A DNA stretch of 64,000 nucleotides from assembly GCF_900343125.1 (NCBI RefSeq), contig NZ_OPYL01000005.1, forward strand, positions 124,001 to 188,000, read 5' to 3'. The notes beneath the pieces are model-generated. The model had not been told where the DNA came from and searched no databases. It saw nothing but the letters and a program-made list of their open reading frames with translations. The translations under genes and the position numbers were made by a program. How positions within the stretch are numbered: position 1 is the first letter of the stretch; every line of letters begins with the position of its first letter. This document shows positions 1 to 9,041 of this stretch, one piece after another. Origin of the DNA: Dysgonomonas sp. Marseille-P4361 (GTDB lineage Bacteria > Bacteroidota > Bacteroidia > Bacteroidales > Dysgonomonadaceae).

Positions 1-1343
1 TTGATAGATGATTTTAATTGACCGACCTCTCTTCCGGGAGGAAGATTGAATATTTCCATAATTTCCTCACCCTTGATAGGAGGTTGAAAATTGCGAATAT
101 GGTCTTTCTCTTCTATTTCCTTTAGTTTCTGACGAACTATCTTGAAATTAGTTAGGTATCGGCGAACTCTATTTGGGTTCTTAGAGGTGATGTCAGCCTC
201 GCAGAGAGTCATCAGGTCTTCGATGTCATCACCTGCTTCAAATAATAGACGACGAACTGCAGAGTCTGTAATGTCTTCATCTACCAATACCTGAGGACGC
301 ATGTGTAGACCTACCATCTTTTGTACATATTTCATTTTTTCATTCAGCGGTAGCTTCATGCGACGAAATATACCGGGAATCATTTTTTCTCCTATGAAAT
401 TATGATTGTGGAAAGTCCAGCCTAGTTTATTGTCGAAGCGCTTAGTGGCAGGTTTAGCAATGTCGTGCAGTATAGCCGACCAGCGTAACCAAAGATTATC
501 CGTGTTTTTTGATATGTTATCTAAAACAGCCAATGTATGGTAGAAATTATCCTTGTGTCCAACTCCATCTTTTGTTTCAGCTCCTTTCAATGCGACTAAT
601 TCGGGAAAAATAATATCCAATAGTCCGGTCTTTTCTAATTGTAAAAAACCGATTGACGGTTTTGGTGATAAAACTATCTTGTTAAGTTCGTCAATAATGC
701 GTTCTTTCGAAATAATGTTTATCCGTTCGCAATTGCGAGTGATGGCATCAAAGGTGCTTGGCTCTATATCAAATCCTAGTTGAGAAGAGAAGCGTATTGC
801 TCTCATCATGCGTAAAGGATCATCGCTAAAGGTTATATCGGGATCGAGGGGAGTTCTTATAATCAGATTCTCCAAGTCTTTCAGACCATCAAAAGGGTCG
901 AGTAGTTCTCCAAAACGGTCTTTGTTGACGCATATTGCAAGAGCGTTTATGGTAAAATCCCGACGGTTTTGGTCGTCTTCCAATGTGCCGTCTTCCACAA
1001 TGGGTTTGCGAGAGTCTCTCTGGTAGGATTCTTTGCGAGCTCCTACAAACTCGATCTCCATATCTTTATATTTTATCTGAGCTGTCCCAAAGTTTTTGAA
1101 TACAGATAAATGTGCCTTTCTTCCTAACTTGTTTGCTACAGTTTTTGCCAATTCTATGCCTTTTCCTACAGTGACAAAGTCAATGTCTTTGGATGGACGA
1201 TATAAGAAAATGTCACGGACATAACCACCTATAACATAGCATTCAAGCTGCATTTCGTCTGCAGCTTGTCTTACTATGGTAAATATTTCGCCAGAAAGTT
1301 TCTTCTGTATAATATCTTGTACCTCTAAATTGTTGTCTATCAT
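1..1343 (-). CDS. cca: CCA tRNA nucleotidyltransferase / poly(A) polymerase family with HD domain (partial, C-terminus beyond window)
   Basis: Adds or repairs the 3' CCA end of tRNAs in the cytoplasm. Translating the minus strand gives the nucleotidyltransferase head near the N-terminus (GGYVRD, then DIDFV with the metal-binding carboxylates), followed by the [10 protein letters not shown] signature and, about 250 residues in, an HD-type metal motif (AILHDIAKP). The reading frame is still open at base 1, so the end of the protein is missing here. An in-frame ATG also exists at 1361, but a perfect TATCTTTG -7 box on the minus strand at 1363-1370 would place the transcript start near 1357, so the ATG at 1343 is preferred. 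Distinguishing a true CCA-adding enzyme from a poly(A) polymerase is by family resemblance; Bacteroidota members with an HD domain are normally CCA enzymes. Confidence 0.9.
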   Translation of the reverse strand, partial: MIDNNLEVQDIIQKKLSGEIFTIVRQAADEMQLECYVIGGYVRDIFLYRPSKDIDFVTVGKGIELAKTVANKLGRKAHLSVFKNFGTAQIKYKDMEIEFVGARKESYQRDSRKPIVEDGTLEDDQNRRDFTINALAICVNKDRFGELLDPFDGLKDLENLIIRTPLDPDITFSDDPLRMMRAIRFSSQLGFDIEPSTFDAITRNCERINIISKERIIDELNKIVLSPKPSIGFLQLEKTGLLDIIFPELVALKGAETKDGVGHKDNFYHTLAVLDNISKNTDNLWLRWSAILHDIAKPATKRFDNKLGWTFHNHNFIGEKMIPGIFRRMKLPLNEKMKYVQKMVGLHMRPQVLVDEDITDSAVRRLLFEAGDDIEDLMTLCEADITSKNPNRVRRYLTNFKIVRQKLKEIEEKDHIRNFQPPIKGEEIMEIFNLPPGREVGQLKSSI

Positions 1344-1362
1344 TCGAGTCTTCTTGTGCATA

Positions 1363-1370
1363 CAAAGATA
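1363..1370 (-). promoter_or_regulatory. -7 promoter box of cca
   Basis: The minus strand reads TATCTTTG, a perfect match to the Bacteroidota -7 consensus TAnnTTTG, about 20 bases before the chosen cca ATG. No TTG stands at the usual -33 distance. Confidence 0.5.
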
Positions 1371-1542
1371 GTAATTCAAAGCTTTATGCTGAAAAAAAAT
1401 ATAAAATCTCTTTAGATATTGATTTTAAATATAAAGAGTAAAAAAAAGATTAATAAATAAGGAGGTAAAGGAAATAATTTGTACTTTGGCTCCGGTTTTA
1501 AGGTGTTATTTTATAATGATTTATAAGGAAAAGTTTTTTTCT

Positions 1543-2376
1543 ATGCAAAAATTACAAAGGGTATTTTTGACACTTTTTGTTGTTTTTTCTTGTGCTTGTG
1601 GTTCTAAAGATGAAGGCGCTAAACTGCATTTAGAAGCTGCACGAAATTTCTATCAACAAGGTAAATTTGATCTGGCTAAGCAAGAAATTGACAGTATTAA
1701 TTTATTGTATACTAAGGCGATTGAGGAAAGAAAGGCAAGTTTGGCCTTGCTTGATTCTGTACGTAGGGGAGAAAATGATTATACAATAGAAATATGTGAC
1801 TCATTAATTACTTTATATACTCCAGAGGTAGAGAAATATAAAAAAGATTTTGTCTTTCTACAAAATAAAGAATATCAGGAAACAGGGACTTTTGTGCCAA
1901 AGACAATAGCTTCAGGAGGGGCTATAACTGGAACTACCTTACGTTCAGGGGTAGGAGAGGATGGTGTGCTTTATTTAGAAAGTGTTTTTGTCGGAGGACA
2001 GAAGCACAATCAAATTAAAGTATCAGCTAAAGATGGAACTTTTGTACAGTCTTTACCTGTTACCGATGAAGGATTGCTTTATCGTTTTTCGAATATGGGT
2101 AAAAGTTATGAGGTAATTCGATTTCAAGGAGCACATGAGAATGGTATTGCTAAATTTATATATGCAAACAAAGATAATCCTTTGACTATAGCGTTGGAGG
2201 GAAAAAATAAATATACGTACACTTTATCACAAACTCTGAAGTCAGCAGTATCTAAATCTTATCAGTTGTCTGTTATGATGCTTCAACTTGATAGTCTTAA
2301 GACTGAAAAGGAAAAAGCTGAATTTAAGAATTATAATCTAGATAAGAAATATGGAGCTGTAGAAGAACAATTATAA
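1543..2376 (+). CDS. Hypothetical lipoprotein with N-terminal coiled/TPR-like segment
   Basis: I do not recognise a named family. From the ATG at 1543 the protein starts with MQKLQR and a hydrophobic stretch ending in FSCAC, a lipoprotein signal with the acylated cysteine at one of the two Cys residues. The residues after it (GSKDE) resemble the acidic surface-export signal of Bacteroidota lipoproteins. Residues about 20-110 are helical and charged (EAARNFYQQGKFDLAKQEID looks like one TPR-like hairpin); the rest is probably beta-rich, with a charged helix at the end. In-frame starts also exist at 1516 (ATG) and 1486 (TTG); 1543 gives the most typical signal and is preceded by AAGGAA. Only 18 bases separate it from the Nudix-type regulator downstream, so the two are probably one transcript. 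Confidence 0.75.
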   Translation: MQKLQRVFLTLFVVFSCACGSKDEGAKLHLEAARNFYQQGKFDLAKQEIDSINLLYTKAIEERKASLALLDSVRRGENDYTIEICDSLITLYTPEVEKYKKDFVFLQNKEYQETGTFVPKTIASGGAITGTTLRSGVGEDGVLYLESVFVGGQKHNQIKVSAKDGTFVQSLPVTDEGLLYRFSNMGKSYEVIRFQGAHENGIAKFIYANKDNPLTIALEGKNKYTYTLSQTLKSAVSKSYQLSVMMLQLDSLKTEKEKAEFKNYNLDKKYGAVEEQL

Positions 2377-2394
2377 AACTAAAACATGTAGCCT

Positions 2395-3180
2395 ATGGAG
2401 CGAAAAGCGCCATTTACTGAATCGATGAATCGAGCAGTAGAAACGTTCGTCCCTTATATATCCGTTGATTGTATTATCATGGGATTTGATGCAGGATGTA
2501 TAAAAATTTTATTGTGTAAGCGCAAGGAAAGCGATAAATGGTTATTAACAGGAGGCTTTATCCGTCGAGATGAAGGCCCCGATGACTCAGCCTATCGAAT
2601 ATTGGAAAGTAAAACAGGAATAGGTAGAGATGGATTTCTGAAGCAATTCTATTTTTTTAATAAGAAGTGCAATGCGGGTGATGATGAAAACCTAATGATG
2701 CTGAAACGCTTAGATGTGGAAGAGATCCCGGAGAATATGGTGAATCTAGGTCGATTTGTAAGTTTAAGTTATTACCTGTTAGTAAAATATCAGGATGTTG
2801 AGATTGCAGCAGAGGAATATGAAGAACTGGAATGGTTTGATATAAATGCACTCCCGGAGCTATATGGGACTCATGGAATGTTGATCAATCTGGCTGTCTC
2901 TGAAATCCGGAAGCAAGTCGGTTTTATTCCTTTTGGTTACGAATTATTACCAGATAAATTTACAATGCCTGAACTGCGTAGTATCTATGAAGCAATATTA
3001 GGGCGTGAATTGGATAGACGAAATTTTCAACGAAAAATGCTTTCGATAGGCTATATTCAGCCATTAAACGAAGTTAGAAAAGAAGGAGCCCATAAGTCAC
3101 CTCATTTATATACTTTCGTGAAAGAAAAGTATAGAGCAGCAAAAATAAAAGATGTGCAGTTAATGAGCAATAATCTATAA
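2395..3180 (+). CDS. Nudix-fold transcriptional regulator (NrtR/AraR-like), catalytic box degenerate
   Basis: N-terminal Nudix fold (about residues 20-160) followed by a C-terminal winged-helix domain (about 165-235, starting near FGYELLPDKFTMPELRSIYE), the architecture of NrtR- and AraR-type repressors that sense a nucleotide-sugar or sugar ligand. The Nudix box is recognisable from GGF...DEGPDDSAYRILESKTGI, but the REUxEE catalytic core is replaced by RILESK, so hydrolase activity is unlikely and a ligand-sensing role is inferred. The family in Bacteroides controls sugar utilisation genes; here there is no such operon beside it, only the lipoprotein 18 bases upstream and, beyond a strong terminator, an OmpA-like gene in the opposite direction. 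The regulated genes cannot be read from this window. Confidence 0.8.
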   Translation: MERKAPFTESMNRAVETFVPYISVDCIIMGFDAGCIKILLCKRKESDKWLLTGGFIRRDEGPDDSAYRILESKTGIGRDGFLKQFYFFNKKCNAGDDENLMMLKRLDVEEIPENMVNLGRFVSLSYYLLVKYQDVEIAAEEYEELEWFDINALPELYGTHGMLINLAVSEIRKQVGFIPFGYELLPDKFTMPELRSIYEAILGRELDRRNFQRKMLSIGYIQPLNEVRKEGAHKSPHLYTFVKEKYRAAKIKDVQLMSNNL

Positions 3181-3192
3181 GAGTATAGCAAT

Positions 3193-3230
3193 AACAAAAA
3201 GGACTGAATAATTATTCAGTCCTTTTTGTT
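3193..3230. terminator. Bidirectional terminator between Nudix regulator and OmpA lipoprotein
   Basis: A perfect 38-base palindrome centred at 3211-3212 with A-rich and T-rich flanks lies between two convergent genes, so it can end transcription from both sides. Confidence 0.9.
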
Positions 3231-3247
3231 TTATATGTAAATAGTTC

Positions 3248-3922
3248 TTATTTACCTTGTTGTGCGTCTTGGATCATCTTCTCGTTAGGAAGGATGTATA
3301 CTTCAACACGACGGTTTTGAGTTCTACCATCTTTTGTACTGTTGTCAGCAATTGGTTGAGTAGATCCAAATCCTTGAGTCACCATACGGTTTCCAGAAAC
3401 GCCCTTGCTTTGTAGGAAGTTATAAACAGCCTGAGCACGTTTTTCTGATAGAGGGTTGTTTATAGCATCGTTACCAGTGTTGTCTGTGTGTCCGTAAATT
3501 TGAACATCAGTATCAGGGTTGCTTTTTAATGAATTAGCAAAACTTGTAAGTGAACCTTGTGAAGTTGAGTTAAGAGTGCTTGAGTTAGTCGCAAATAAAA
3601 TTCCAGATTCGAATGTTACTTTAATTGCTTGACCATCATTTATCGACTCTACTTGAGCACCATTGATTTGTTCCAACTCTTTCTTTTGTTTGTCCATTTT
3701 ATTTCCGATGATAGCTCCGGCAGAACCACCTACAACAGCACCAATACCAGCACCCCATGCAGCACCTTTACCTCCACCGATAATAGCACCAATACCAGCA
3801 CCTAGAGCACCACCTGCACCTGCACCAATACCACCGCCTTTAACAGTATCGCTAGCTCCACAACTAGAGAATAAAATAGAACAGCTTAAAAGAATAGCTG
3901 CAATAAATGAAAAATGTTTCAT
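3248..3922 (-). CDS. OmpA-family lipoprotein with glycine-zipper segment
   Basis: Likely an outer-membrane lipoprotein that binds peptidoglycan. The signal peptide ends in the lipobox LFSSC (Cys about 21). Residues about 28-75 form a glycine-zipper with repeated GxGxG units (GGGIGAGAGGALGAGIGAII and similar), which may insert into membrane or oligomerise. The C-terminal half is an OmpA/Pal domain: IYGHTDNTG, followed by LSEKRAQAVYNFL, GFGSTQPIADN and NRRVEVYI, which includes the residues that contact diaminopimelate in family members. The 109-residue acidic gene lies 42 bases upstream on the same strand and may share its transcript. A role in anchoring the outer membrane is inferred from the domain. 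Confidence 0.9.
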   Translation of the reverse strand: MKHFSFIAAILLSCSILFSSCGASDTVKGGGIGAGAGGALGAGIGAIIGGGKGAAWGAGIGAVVGGSAGAIIGNKMDKQKKELEQINGAQVESINDGQAIKVTFESGILFATNSSTLNSTSQGSLTSFANSLKSNPDTDVQIYGHTDNTGNDAINNPLSEKRAQAVYNFLQSKGVSGNRMVTQGFGSTQPIADNSTKDGRTQNRRVEVYILPNEKMIQDAQQGK

Positions 3923-3964
3923 AATTATAAAATTAAAAATTATTTATATTGTGAATAGTCTTAC

Positions 3965-4294
3965 TTATTCGAAAATACCAAGAGAGTCGCAATAGGCAAG
4001 TTCGCCTTGTATGATGAATGCAACCTCTTCTGGTAAGAATTTATTTACTTTATCTTTTTTGCTACTTTTAATAACATAAGCAATAATTTCATCCTCGTCA
4101 ATATCTACTAAAGCTTCTCCGTCAGAATCCTCGTCCATGAATCCTTTTTCTTCATAGAAGTCATATATAACGTCGATAATATAATTTATCTCATCGTTAG
4201 TGTATTTGCCTTTAAGCTCTTGGGGAAGGTAATTCTGTATAAATTTTACAGCATCGTCTTCGTCATACAGACGTAAGTCTTTTTCTTCGCTCAT
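3965..4294 (-). CDS. Conserved-looking acidic hypothetical protein
   Basis: A 109-residue soluble protein rich in Asp and Glu with no signal peptide, membrane segment or motif that I recognise. It looks all-helical, with an acidic middle (DEDSDGEALVDIDEDE). A promoter for it appears at 4420-4450 on the minus strand (TTG, 20 bases, TATTTTTG), inside the 3' end of the rhomboid gene, giving a leader of roughly 120 bases. The OmpA lipoprotein follows 42 bases downstream in the same direction. Good codon content and clean spacing support a real gene; the function is unknown. Confidence 0.7.
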   Translation of the reverse strand: MSEEKDLRLYDEDDAVKFIQNYLPQELKGKYTNDEINYIIDVIYDFYEEKGFMDEDSDGEALVDIDEDEIIAYVIKSSKKDKVNKFLPEEVAFIIQGELAYCDSLGIFE

Positions 4295-4419
4295 TCTTTT
4301 ACAATTTATTTAATAGATTACAATATTTATAACAAATAAATAATTGCGATGTTCAAAGAAGTGAAATAGATTTTGCTGGATAAAAAGTTTTCAATTCAAT
4401 GTTTGTGTCAAATACATCG

Positions 4420-4450
4420 CAAAAATACAATTATTTCTTCTTCAAAACAA
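4420..4450 (-). promoter_or_regulatory. Bacteroidota-type promoter for the acidic small protein
   Basis: On the minus strand TTG (4448-4450) is followed after 20 bases by TATTTTTG (4420-4427), a full -33/-7 match. Confidence 0.5.
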
Positions 4451-5090
4451 GATATGTCAATATTATCAGTGGTACAATCATTATACCGATGTATAACATA
4501 TTAACCTCTAATAGGCTAGGTGCAAATAAAATAGCCATGATAAGTCCGATGGCGGCACCACCTAAATGGGCGTCGTGTCCAATATTTCCTTGGCTCGATT
4601 GCATACCATATATTGAATAAGCAAGATAGGCCAGACCAAATATCCACCCAGGTATTGCTATAGGAATAAGGAATATGTATATGCCTATATTGGGCTCTAT
4701 GGCAATAGCTGCAAAAAGAATACCCACAACACCACCCGATGCACCTATGGCACTATAATAATATTCCCGGCGGTGTACCCAAAGTGATAGAAGTCCTCCT
4801 CCCAGTATAGCTGCTACGTAGATTGCAAGATATTTCCATAGACCAAATACTAATATGATAATATCAGAGAAAAAGTAAAGTGTCATCATATTAAATATAA
4901 GATGCATATAGTCTCCATGTAATGTCGCAGAAGTTAATAGTCTATCCCATTGCTTAGAACTGCCTAATATCGCCCCAACATTAAACTTATATCTGTCAAA
5001 GAAGGCCATATCATTAAAGCCTTTAATACTTGTAATAGCTGTTAGAGCAATAATAAGAATCGGAATTATTTCATTTATATTTAAATTCAT
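4431..5090 (-). CDS. Rhomboid-family intramembrane serine protease
   Basis: A 219-residue, six-helix membrane protein that would cleave substrate transmembrane segments within the inner membrane. The rhomboid signature is complete: HLIFNMM around residues 63-69 in helix 2, the catalytic serine in GASGG (Ser118) and the catalytic histidine in HLGGA (His175). It is the first of three rhomboid genes in the window; the other two (18942-20577) form an operon. A TATATTTG -7 box on the minus strand at 5116-5123 suits the ATG at 5090. Substrates cannot be predicted. Confidence 0.92.
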   Translation of the reverse strand: MNLNINEIIPILIIALTAITSIKGFNDMAFFDRYKFNVGAILGSSKQWDRLLTSATLHGDYMHLIFNMMTLYFFSDIIILVFGLWKYLAIYVAAILGGGLLSLWVHRREYYYSAIGASGGVVGILFAAIAIEPNIGIYIFLIPIAIPGWIFGLAYLAYSIYGMQSSQGNIGHDAHLGGAAIGLIMAILFAPSLLEVNMLYIGIMIVPLIILTYLVLKKK

Positions 5091-5115
5091 TGAGTGTGTA
5101 TTTTTTATTTTGGAA

Positions 5116-5123
5116 CAAATATA
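5116..5123 (-). promoter_or_regulatory. -7 promoter box of the rhomboid gene
   Basis: Perfect TATATTTG on the minus strand, 26 bases before the rhomboid start codon. Confidence 0.45.
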
Positions 5124-5236
5124 TAAAAAAGAGAGGTTACTTGTTGCTTAGTCGTTAAAAGATGAGAAAATAGCAGAAAATGAAAATATAGAAGTGTTAT
5201 ATTCGTTACTTTAGTGAAACTACAAAAGAAAGGACA

Positions 5237-6481
5237 ATGAAAAAACTTTCACTATTCTGCTTATTTACGCTGTTTATATCAGGGCTTACAGCGCAAACTT
5301 CGATACGGGGAGTTGTGTTGGATAAGGATACAAGGAAACCTATACCTGATGTTATTGTTCAGTATGGCGATTTGTCGAATGAATATGTATCAACAGATGA
5401 TAATGGTAATTTTGTAATTCCAGAAAACAATAGCACGGTAATCCATTTTCAATGCTTCGGATATAAAACAAGATCTGTCTCAAAGGAGAATCTCGGTGTT
5501 AGCAATCTTGTTTTCATGGAATTGAATCCTGTCTCATTAGCGCCCGTGACGATCAGTCCCGATGAAGCTGATAAAATATTGAAAGAGGTGATGATAAATA
5601 CCAAGAAGAAACTTGTTGTCGAGATTCCATTGGCTTATTTACTGCATTTCGATCAAACTAAATTGTCAGACACACTTAAAAATGAAATTTATCTCTCTTA
5701 TACAACATTATTAAAGTCGAAAGAACTAAAGAAAAAACTAAAAAAAGACAAAGTCCCATATGAATATAATATTCTTGATGTAAGGCGCTTGCAGCATGCA
5801 GTAATTCCTCCAACAGAGTTGTATGGTGCAGAATACCATGCTTCTCATCTTTTTTCGTTCGGAAAGAGTGCAAACAACGAAACCAAGAGGTCTTATACTT
5901 CCGATAGTTCATTAATTATTTTAGAAATTAAGCCTTTGCCCGGAAAGAAAGGATGGGCAGAAGGTGAAGTGATCATTAATAAGAAAGATATGACATTGAT
6001 GTCTATTGAGGTGGCCTCGGTAGACTCATTAATGGAAGCTCAGCCTTACAAAAAGTATTTGGAACGAAAAGTGAAAGTTCTTAGGAAAATAGGGCGCTTT
6101 GAGTTTGCTGAAACTCATGGTAAATGTTACATGAAGAATTGCTATACATATTATAAATTCGGGATGTATGACGATTTAGGCAGAGAAGATGAAATCGTTT
6201 ATCACTGCGATGTTAACTTTACAGGCTTCGTTAAGCCAGATAGAATAAGAAAAAGAACCTTAAGTGGTTTTTGTCAGGAATTGTTTTATCTTCCCGACTC
6301 AACGACAAAAGATTTCTGGCTCGAAGAACCGGATGAAAATGTTTATATAAGAGATAATGACGAACTGGATCAGGCTTTCTTAAATAGCACCTATGCCAAA
6401 CATAAGAAAATGTCGAATATCATAAAGGCAGCCATTCCACCGGTAGCATTATTTGGATTGTTTATTGTGTTATTTAGATAA
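5237..6481 (+). CDS. Secreted carboxypeptidase-regulatory-like domain protein with C-terminal membrane anchor
   Basis: Signal peptide (MKKLSLFCLFTLFISGLTAQ) followed by a carboxypeptidase-D regulatory-like beta-sandwich at about residues 22-95 (IRGVVLDKDTRKPIPDVIV, then DDNGNF), a module common at the N-termini of Bacteroidota outer-membrane proteins. The remaining 300 residues resemble the middle part of DUF5686-type proteins, but the long beta-barrel found there is absent; instead the protein ends with one hydrophobic helix (IKAAIPPVALFGLFIVLF). An imperfect -7 box (TACTTTAG, 5207-5214) precedes it. The TonB-dependent receptor starts 84 bases downstream but has its own promoter. The function is unknown. 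Confidence 0.8.
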   Translation: MKKLSLFCLFTLFISGLTAQTSIRGVVLDKDTRKPIPDVIVQYGDLSNEYVSTDDNGNFVIPENNSTVIHFQCFGYKTRSVSKENLGVSNLVFMELNPVSLAPVTISPDEADKILKEVMINTKKKLVVEIPLAYLLHFDQTKLSDTLKNEIYLSYTTLLKSKELKKKLKKDKVPYEYNILDVRRLQHAVIPPTELYGAEYHASHLFSFGKSANNETKRSYTSDSSLIILEIKPLPGKKGWAEGEVIINKKDMTLMSIEVASVDSLMEAQPYKKYLERKVKVLRKIGRFEFAETHGKCYMKNCYTYYKFGMYDDLGREDEIVYHCDVNFTGFVKPDRIRKRTLSGFCQELFYLPDSTTKDFWLEEPDENVYIRDNDELDQAFLNSTYAKHKKMSNIIKAAIPPVALFGLFIVLFR

Positions 6482-6511
6482 AAGGAGGAATAAAATCACT
6501 ACATCTGATGA

Positions 6512-6542
6512 TTGACCGCTAAAGCTGAATAGTTTTCCTTTG
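6512..6542 (+). promoter_or_regulatory. Promoter of the TonB-dependent receptor
   Basis: TTG (6512-6514), 20 bases, then TTCCTTTG (6535-6542), seven of eight matches to the -33/-7 arrangement of the phylum, 23 bases before the ATG. Confidence 0.5.
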
Positions 6543-6565
6543 TATTAAACAAATCAACTTTAACA

Positions 6566-8860
6566 ATGAAAAACTATTCTATAATTAGAAGATGTACTCT
6601 TTTACTCTGTACGTTTGTGTCTGTAGCTAATATTTTTTCACAAGGACCTCAGCGACAAGATACGCTATATACCGAACTGAAGAACGATATTGTAATACTG
6701 TCTACAACGAAAGAAACCAATAGCCTGAAATCGTTACCGGCAGCAGTTACGGTTTTTTCTCCAAAGAATCTGGAAGCTTTACAAGTCCATTCTTTAAAGG
6801 ACTTAAGTGCTATTGTTCCCAACTATTTTGCGGCAGATTATGGTTCCAAAATGACAGCTCCTTTATATATAAGAGGTGTCGGAGCTCGTTCGGGAGAACA
6901 AACAGTAAGCATGTATGTCGACAATATTCCCTATTTTAATACAACTTCGTTTGATACGGAGTTGTTTGATATACAGCGGATAGAGGTTCTTCGAGGCACC
7001 CAGGGAACTCTCTATGGAAGAAATGCGATGGGAGGTATCTTGAATGTTTATACGTTCTCTCCTTTGACATACGAGGGAACAAGAATTAAGTTAGGGGGAG
7101 GAAGTCATGGGCAGTTATCAGCTAATGCTTCTCACTACCAACGTCTGAATCAAAAGATGGGTTTCTCTGTAGGTGCGTATTACAAGCAAGATGATGGCTA
7201 TTTTGAAAATCTTTATACCGGAAAGAAAATTGATGATATAAAAAATGTAGGTGGACGTGCAAAGTTTGTCTGGGAGTTTTCGCCTCGTTTCTCTGCTACA
7301 TATTCCACCAGTTTCGACTATGTAGATCAAGGTGCATTTCCTTATGAGAATGTAGAGACAAAGGAGATCGATTATAATTCCGAAGGCTATTATAAAAGGA
7401 AACTTTTTACCAATGGATTGGCTTTGCGTTATTTAGGGAATGGTTATGAGGTAAACTCGACAACCGGTTATCAGTATCTGAACGACGAAATGAATATGGA
7501 TCAGGATTATACCCGTCTGTCTGTCTTTTATATAAATCAAAAGCAACGTCAGAATTCATTGAGTCAGGAGGTAACGATAAAATCAGCGAACCATTCCAAT
7601 TATCAATGGTCGGGAGGTGTATATGGTTTTTATGATTATCTGCATACAACCCCTCCGGTGTATATGATGAAAGACGGAATACAAAAATACCTCCAAGCGC
7701 CGATTACAGCAGTAGGAGCTCCTTTGACTTTTACCGACGATCAAATAGACTTGAATGGACAGTACAAACGCCCTACATACGGCTTTGCCGCCTTCCATCA
7801 GTCAACATTCAATAATATTGCAGAAACGGAAGGCTTGTCATTGACACTGGGTGTTCGTCTCGATTATGAGAAAACAAAGTTAGATTACAATGCAGATGCA
7901 GTTGCTAATTTTGAGATTACAATACCGAATGTTCCAATGCCACCTCAAAAATATACAGCCAATGCTCTTTTAGAAGGAACCTCAGAAGCAGATTTTCTTG
8001 AATTTTTACCTAAAGCTGTATTGAAATACGAATTTCATAAAAACTCATATGCTTATGTGTCAGCTTCCAGAGGATATAAGGCAGGTGGACATAATATTCA
8101 GATGTTTGCCGATCTTTTGCAAGAAGAATTACAGAAAGAAATGATGGCAGGGATGCCTCCGGGTATGATGGGGCGAAATGGAGGAGCAAGTGACGATACC
8201 TCTATCGATGACCGTATATCTTACAGTCCCGAATATAGCTGGAATTATGAATTTGGTGGGCAAGTAGAAATTATTGACAATGCTTTTTCTGCTAATTATG
8301 CACTTTATTATATGGATATTCGCGATGTGCAAATAACTCAGTTTGTGAACAATCGCGGAGGACGTAAAGTCAGCAATGCAGGTGAGGCTGTAAGTAAAGG
8401 ATTCGAGCTAGGACTGAAAGCGCGTCCATGCAAAGGCTTCTATCTGTATGGAAGTTACGGATTGGTAGATGCTGTGTTTAAAAACTATGTGGATGAAACC
8501 GCGAAAAAAGATTATACAGGAAATCATATCCCATTCGCACCAAGTTCTACTTTTAGTGTAGGGGGAAGCATTTCCTACGATCTGAAAAAGAATCCTGTAC
8601 TTGATCGTTTTACTTTCGATGCTAATTATATCGGAGTAGGAGATATCTACTGGAAAGAAGATAACCTGATGAAGCAAGGCTTTTACGGAACATTAAATGC
8701 CCGCTTGGCTTTAGAGAAAAGTATTTTCACATTGGAATTCTTTGGAAAGAATATTTTAGATAGGGATTATCATACATTTTTGTTCGACTCGGATAATAAG
8801 TATTTCGGACAAAAAGGTAAGCCAATGCGTTGGGGTGCTGCCCTGAAAATTGAATTGTAA
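6566..8860 (+). CDS. TonB-dependent outer-membrane receptor
   Basis: A 764-residue TonB-dependent transporter that would import a ligand such as a siderophore, cofactor or metal chelate across the outer membrane. After the signal peptide (cleavage near IFSQG) comes the plug domain (about residues 55-170: SLPAAVTVFSPKNLE, LYIRGVGARSGEQ, then RIEVLRGTQGTLYGRNAMGG), then a long beta-barrel ending in MRWGAALKIEL. It lacks the SusC-type N-terminal extension and no SusD gene follows, so it belongs with siderophore/cofactor receptors rather than glycan systems. Residues 526-535, in a putative outer loop, are unusually Met-rich (MMAGMPPGMM). The substrate cannot be assigned. Confidence 0.93.
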   Translation: MKNYSIIRRCTLLLCTFVSVANIFSQGPQRQDTLYTELKNDIVILSTTKETNSLKSLPAAVTVFSPKNLEALQVHSLKDLSAIVPNYFAADYGSKMTAPLYIRGVGARSGEQTVSMYVDNIPYFNTTSFDTELFDIQRIEVLRGTQGTLYGRNAMGGILNVYTFSPLTYEGTRIKLGGGSHGQLSANASHYQRLNQKMGFSVGAYYKQDDGYFENLYTGKKIDDIKNVGGRAKFVWEFSPRFSATYSTSFDYVDQGAFPYENVETKEIDYNSEGYYKRKLFTNGLALRYLGNGYEVNSTTGYQYLNDEMNMDQDYTRLSVFYINQKQRQNSLSQEVTIKSANHSNYQWSGGVYGFYDYLHTTPPVYMMKDGIQKYLQAPITAVGAPLTFTDDQIDLNGQYKRPTYGFAAFHQSTFNNIAETEGLSLTLGVRLDYEKTKLDYNADAVANFEITIPNVPMPPQKYTANALLEGTSEADFLEFLPKAVLKYEFHKNSYAYVSASRGYKAGGHNIQMFADLLQEELQKEMMAGMPPGMMGRNGGASDDTSIDDRISYSPEYSWNYEFGGQVEIIDNAFSANYALYYMDIRDVQITQFVNNRGGRKVSNAGEAVSKGFELGLKARPCKGFYLYGSYGLVDAVFKNYVDETAKKDYTGNHIPFAPSSTFSVGGSISYDLKKNPVLDRFTFDANYIGVGDIYWKEDNLMKQGFYGTLNARLALEKSIFTLEFFGKNILDRDYHTFLFDSDNKYFGQKGKPMRWGAALKIEL

Positions 8861-8932
8861 AAGTTTTAATATTAGTATATATAGATTACTCTTTAAGCGT
8901 GTGAACGTGTAAAAGAGGATGAGGAACCAACC

Positions 8933-8968
8933 GAAAAGGGATGATAATTATATTATTGTCCCTTTTTC
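8933..8968 (+). terminator. Terminator of the TonB-dependent receptor
   Basis: GAAAAGGGA (8933-8941) pairs with TCCCTTTTT (8959-8967), with further A-T and wobble pairs inside, followed by a T-rich run. Confidence 0.75.
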
Positions 8969-9041
8969 TATTTATATTTATGTGTAAATAATTGGTTAGA
9001 TGATAACTTTATTTCTATGAGATTGATAGTTTGGAATAGAT

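Noticed and set aside
3193-3230. Perfect palindrome as a possible recombination or attachment site
   Set aside because: Convergent genes, A/T flanks and the same pattern at several other gene ends make it a terminator.
3663-3995. Proline-rich plus-strand frame
   Set aside because: It is the antisense shadow of the glycine-zipper part of the OmpA lipoprotein.
6566-8860. SusC-type glycan receptor
   Set aside because: The SusC-type N-terminal extension is missing and no SusD gene follows.
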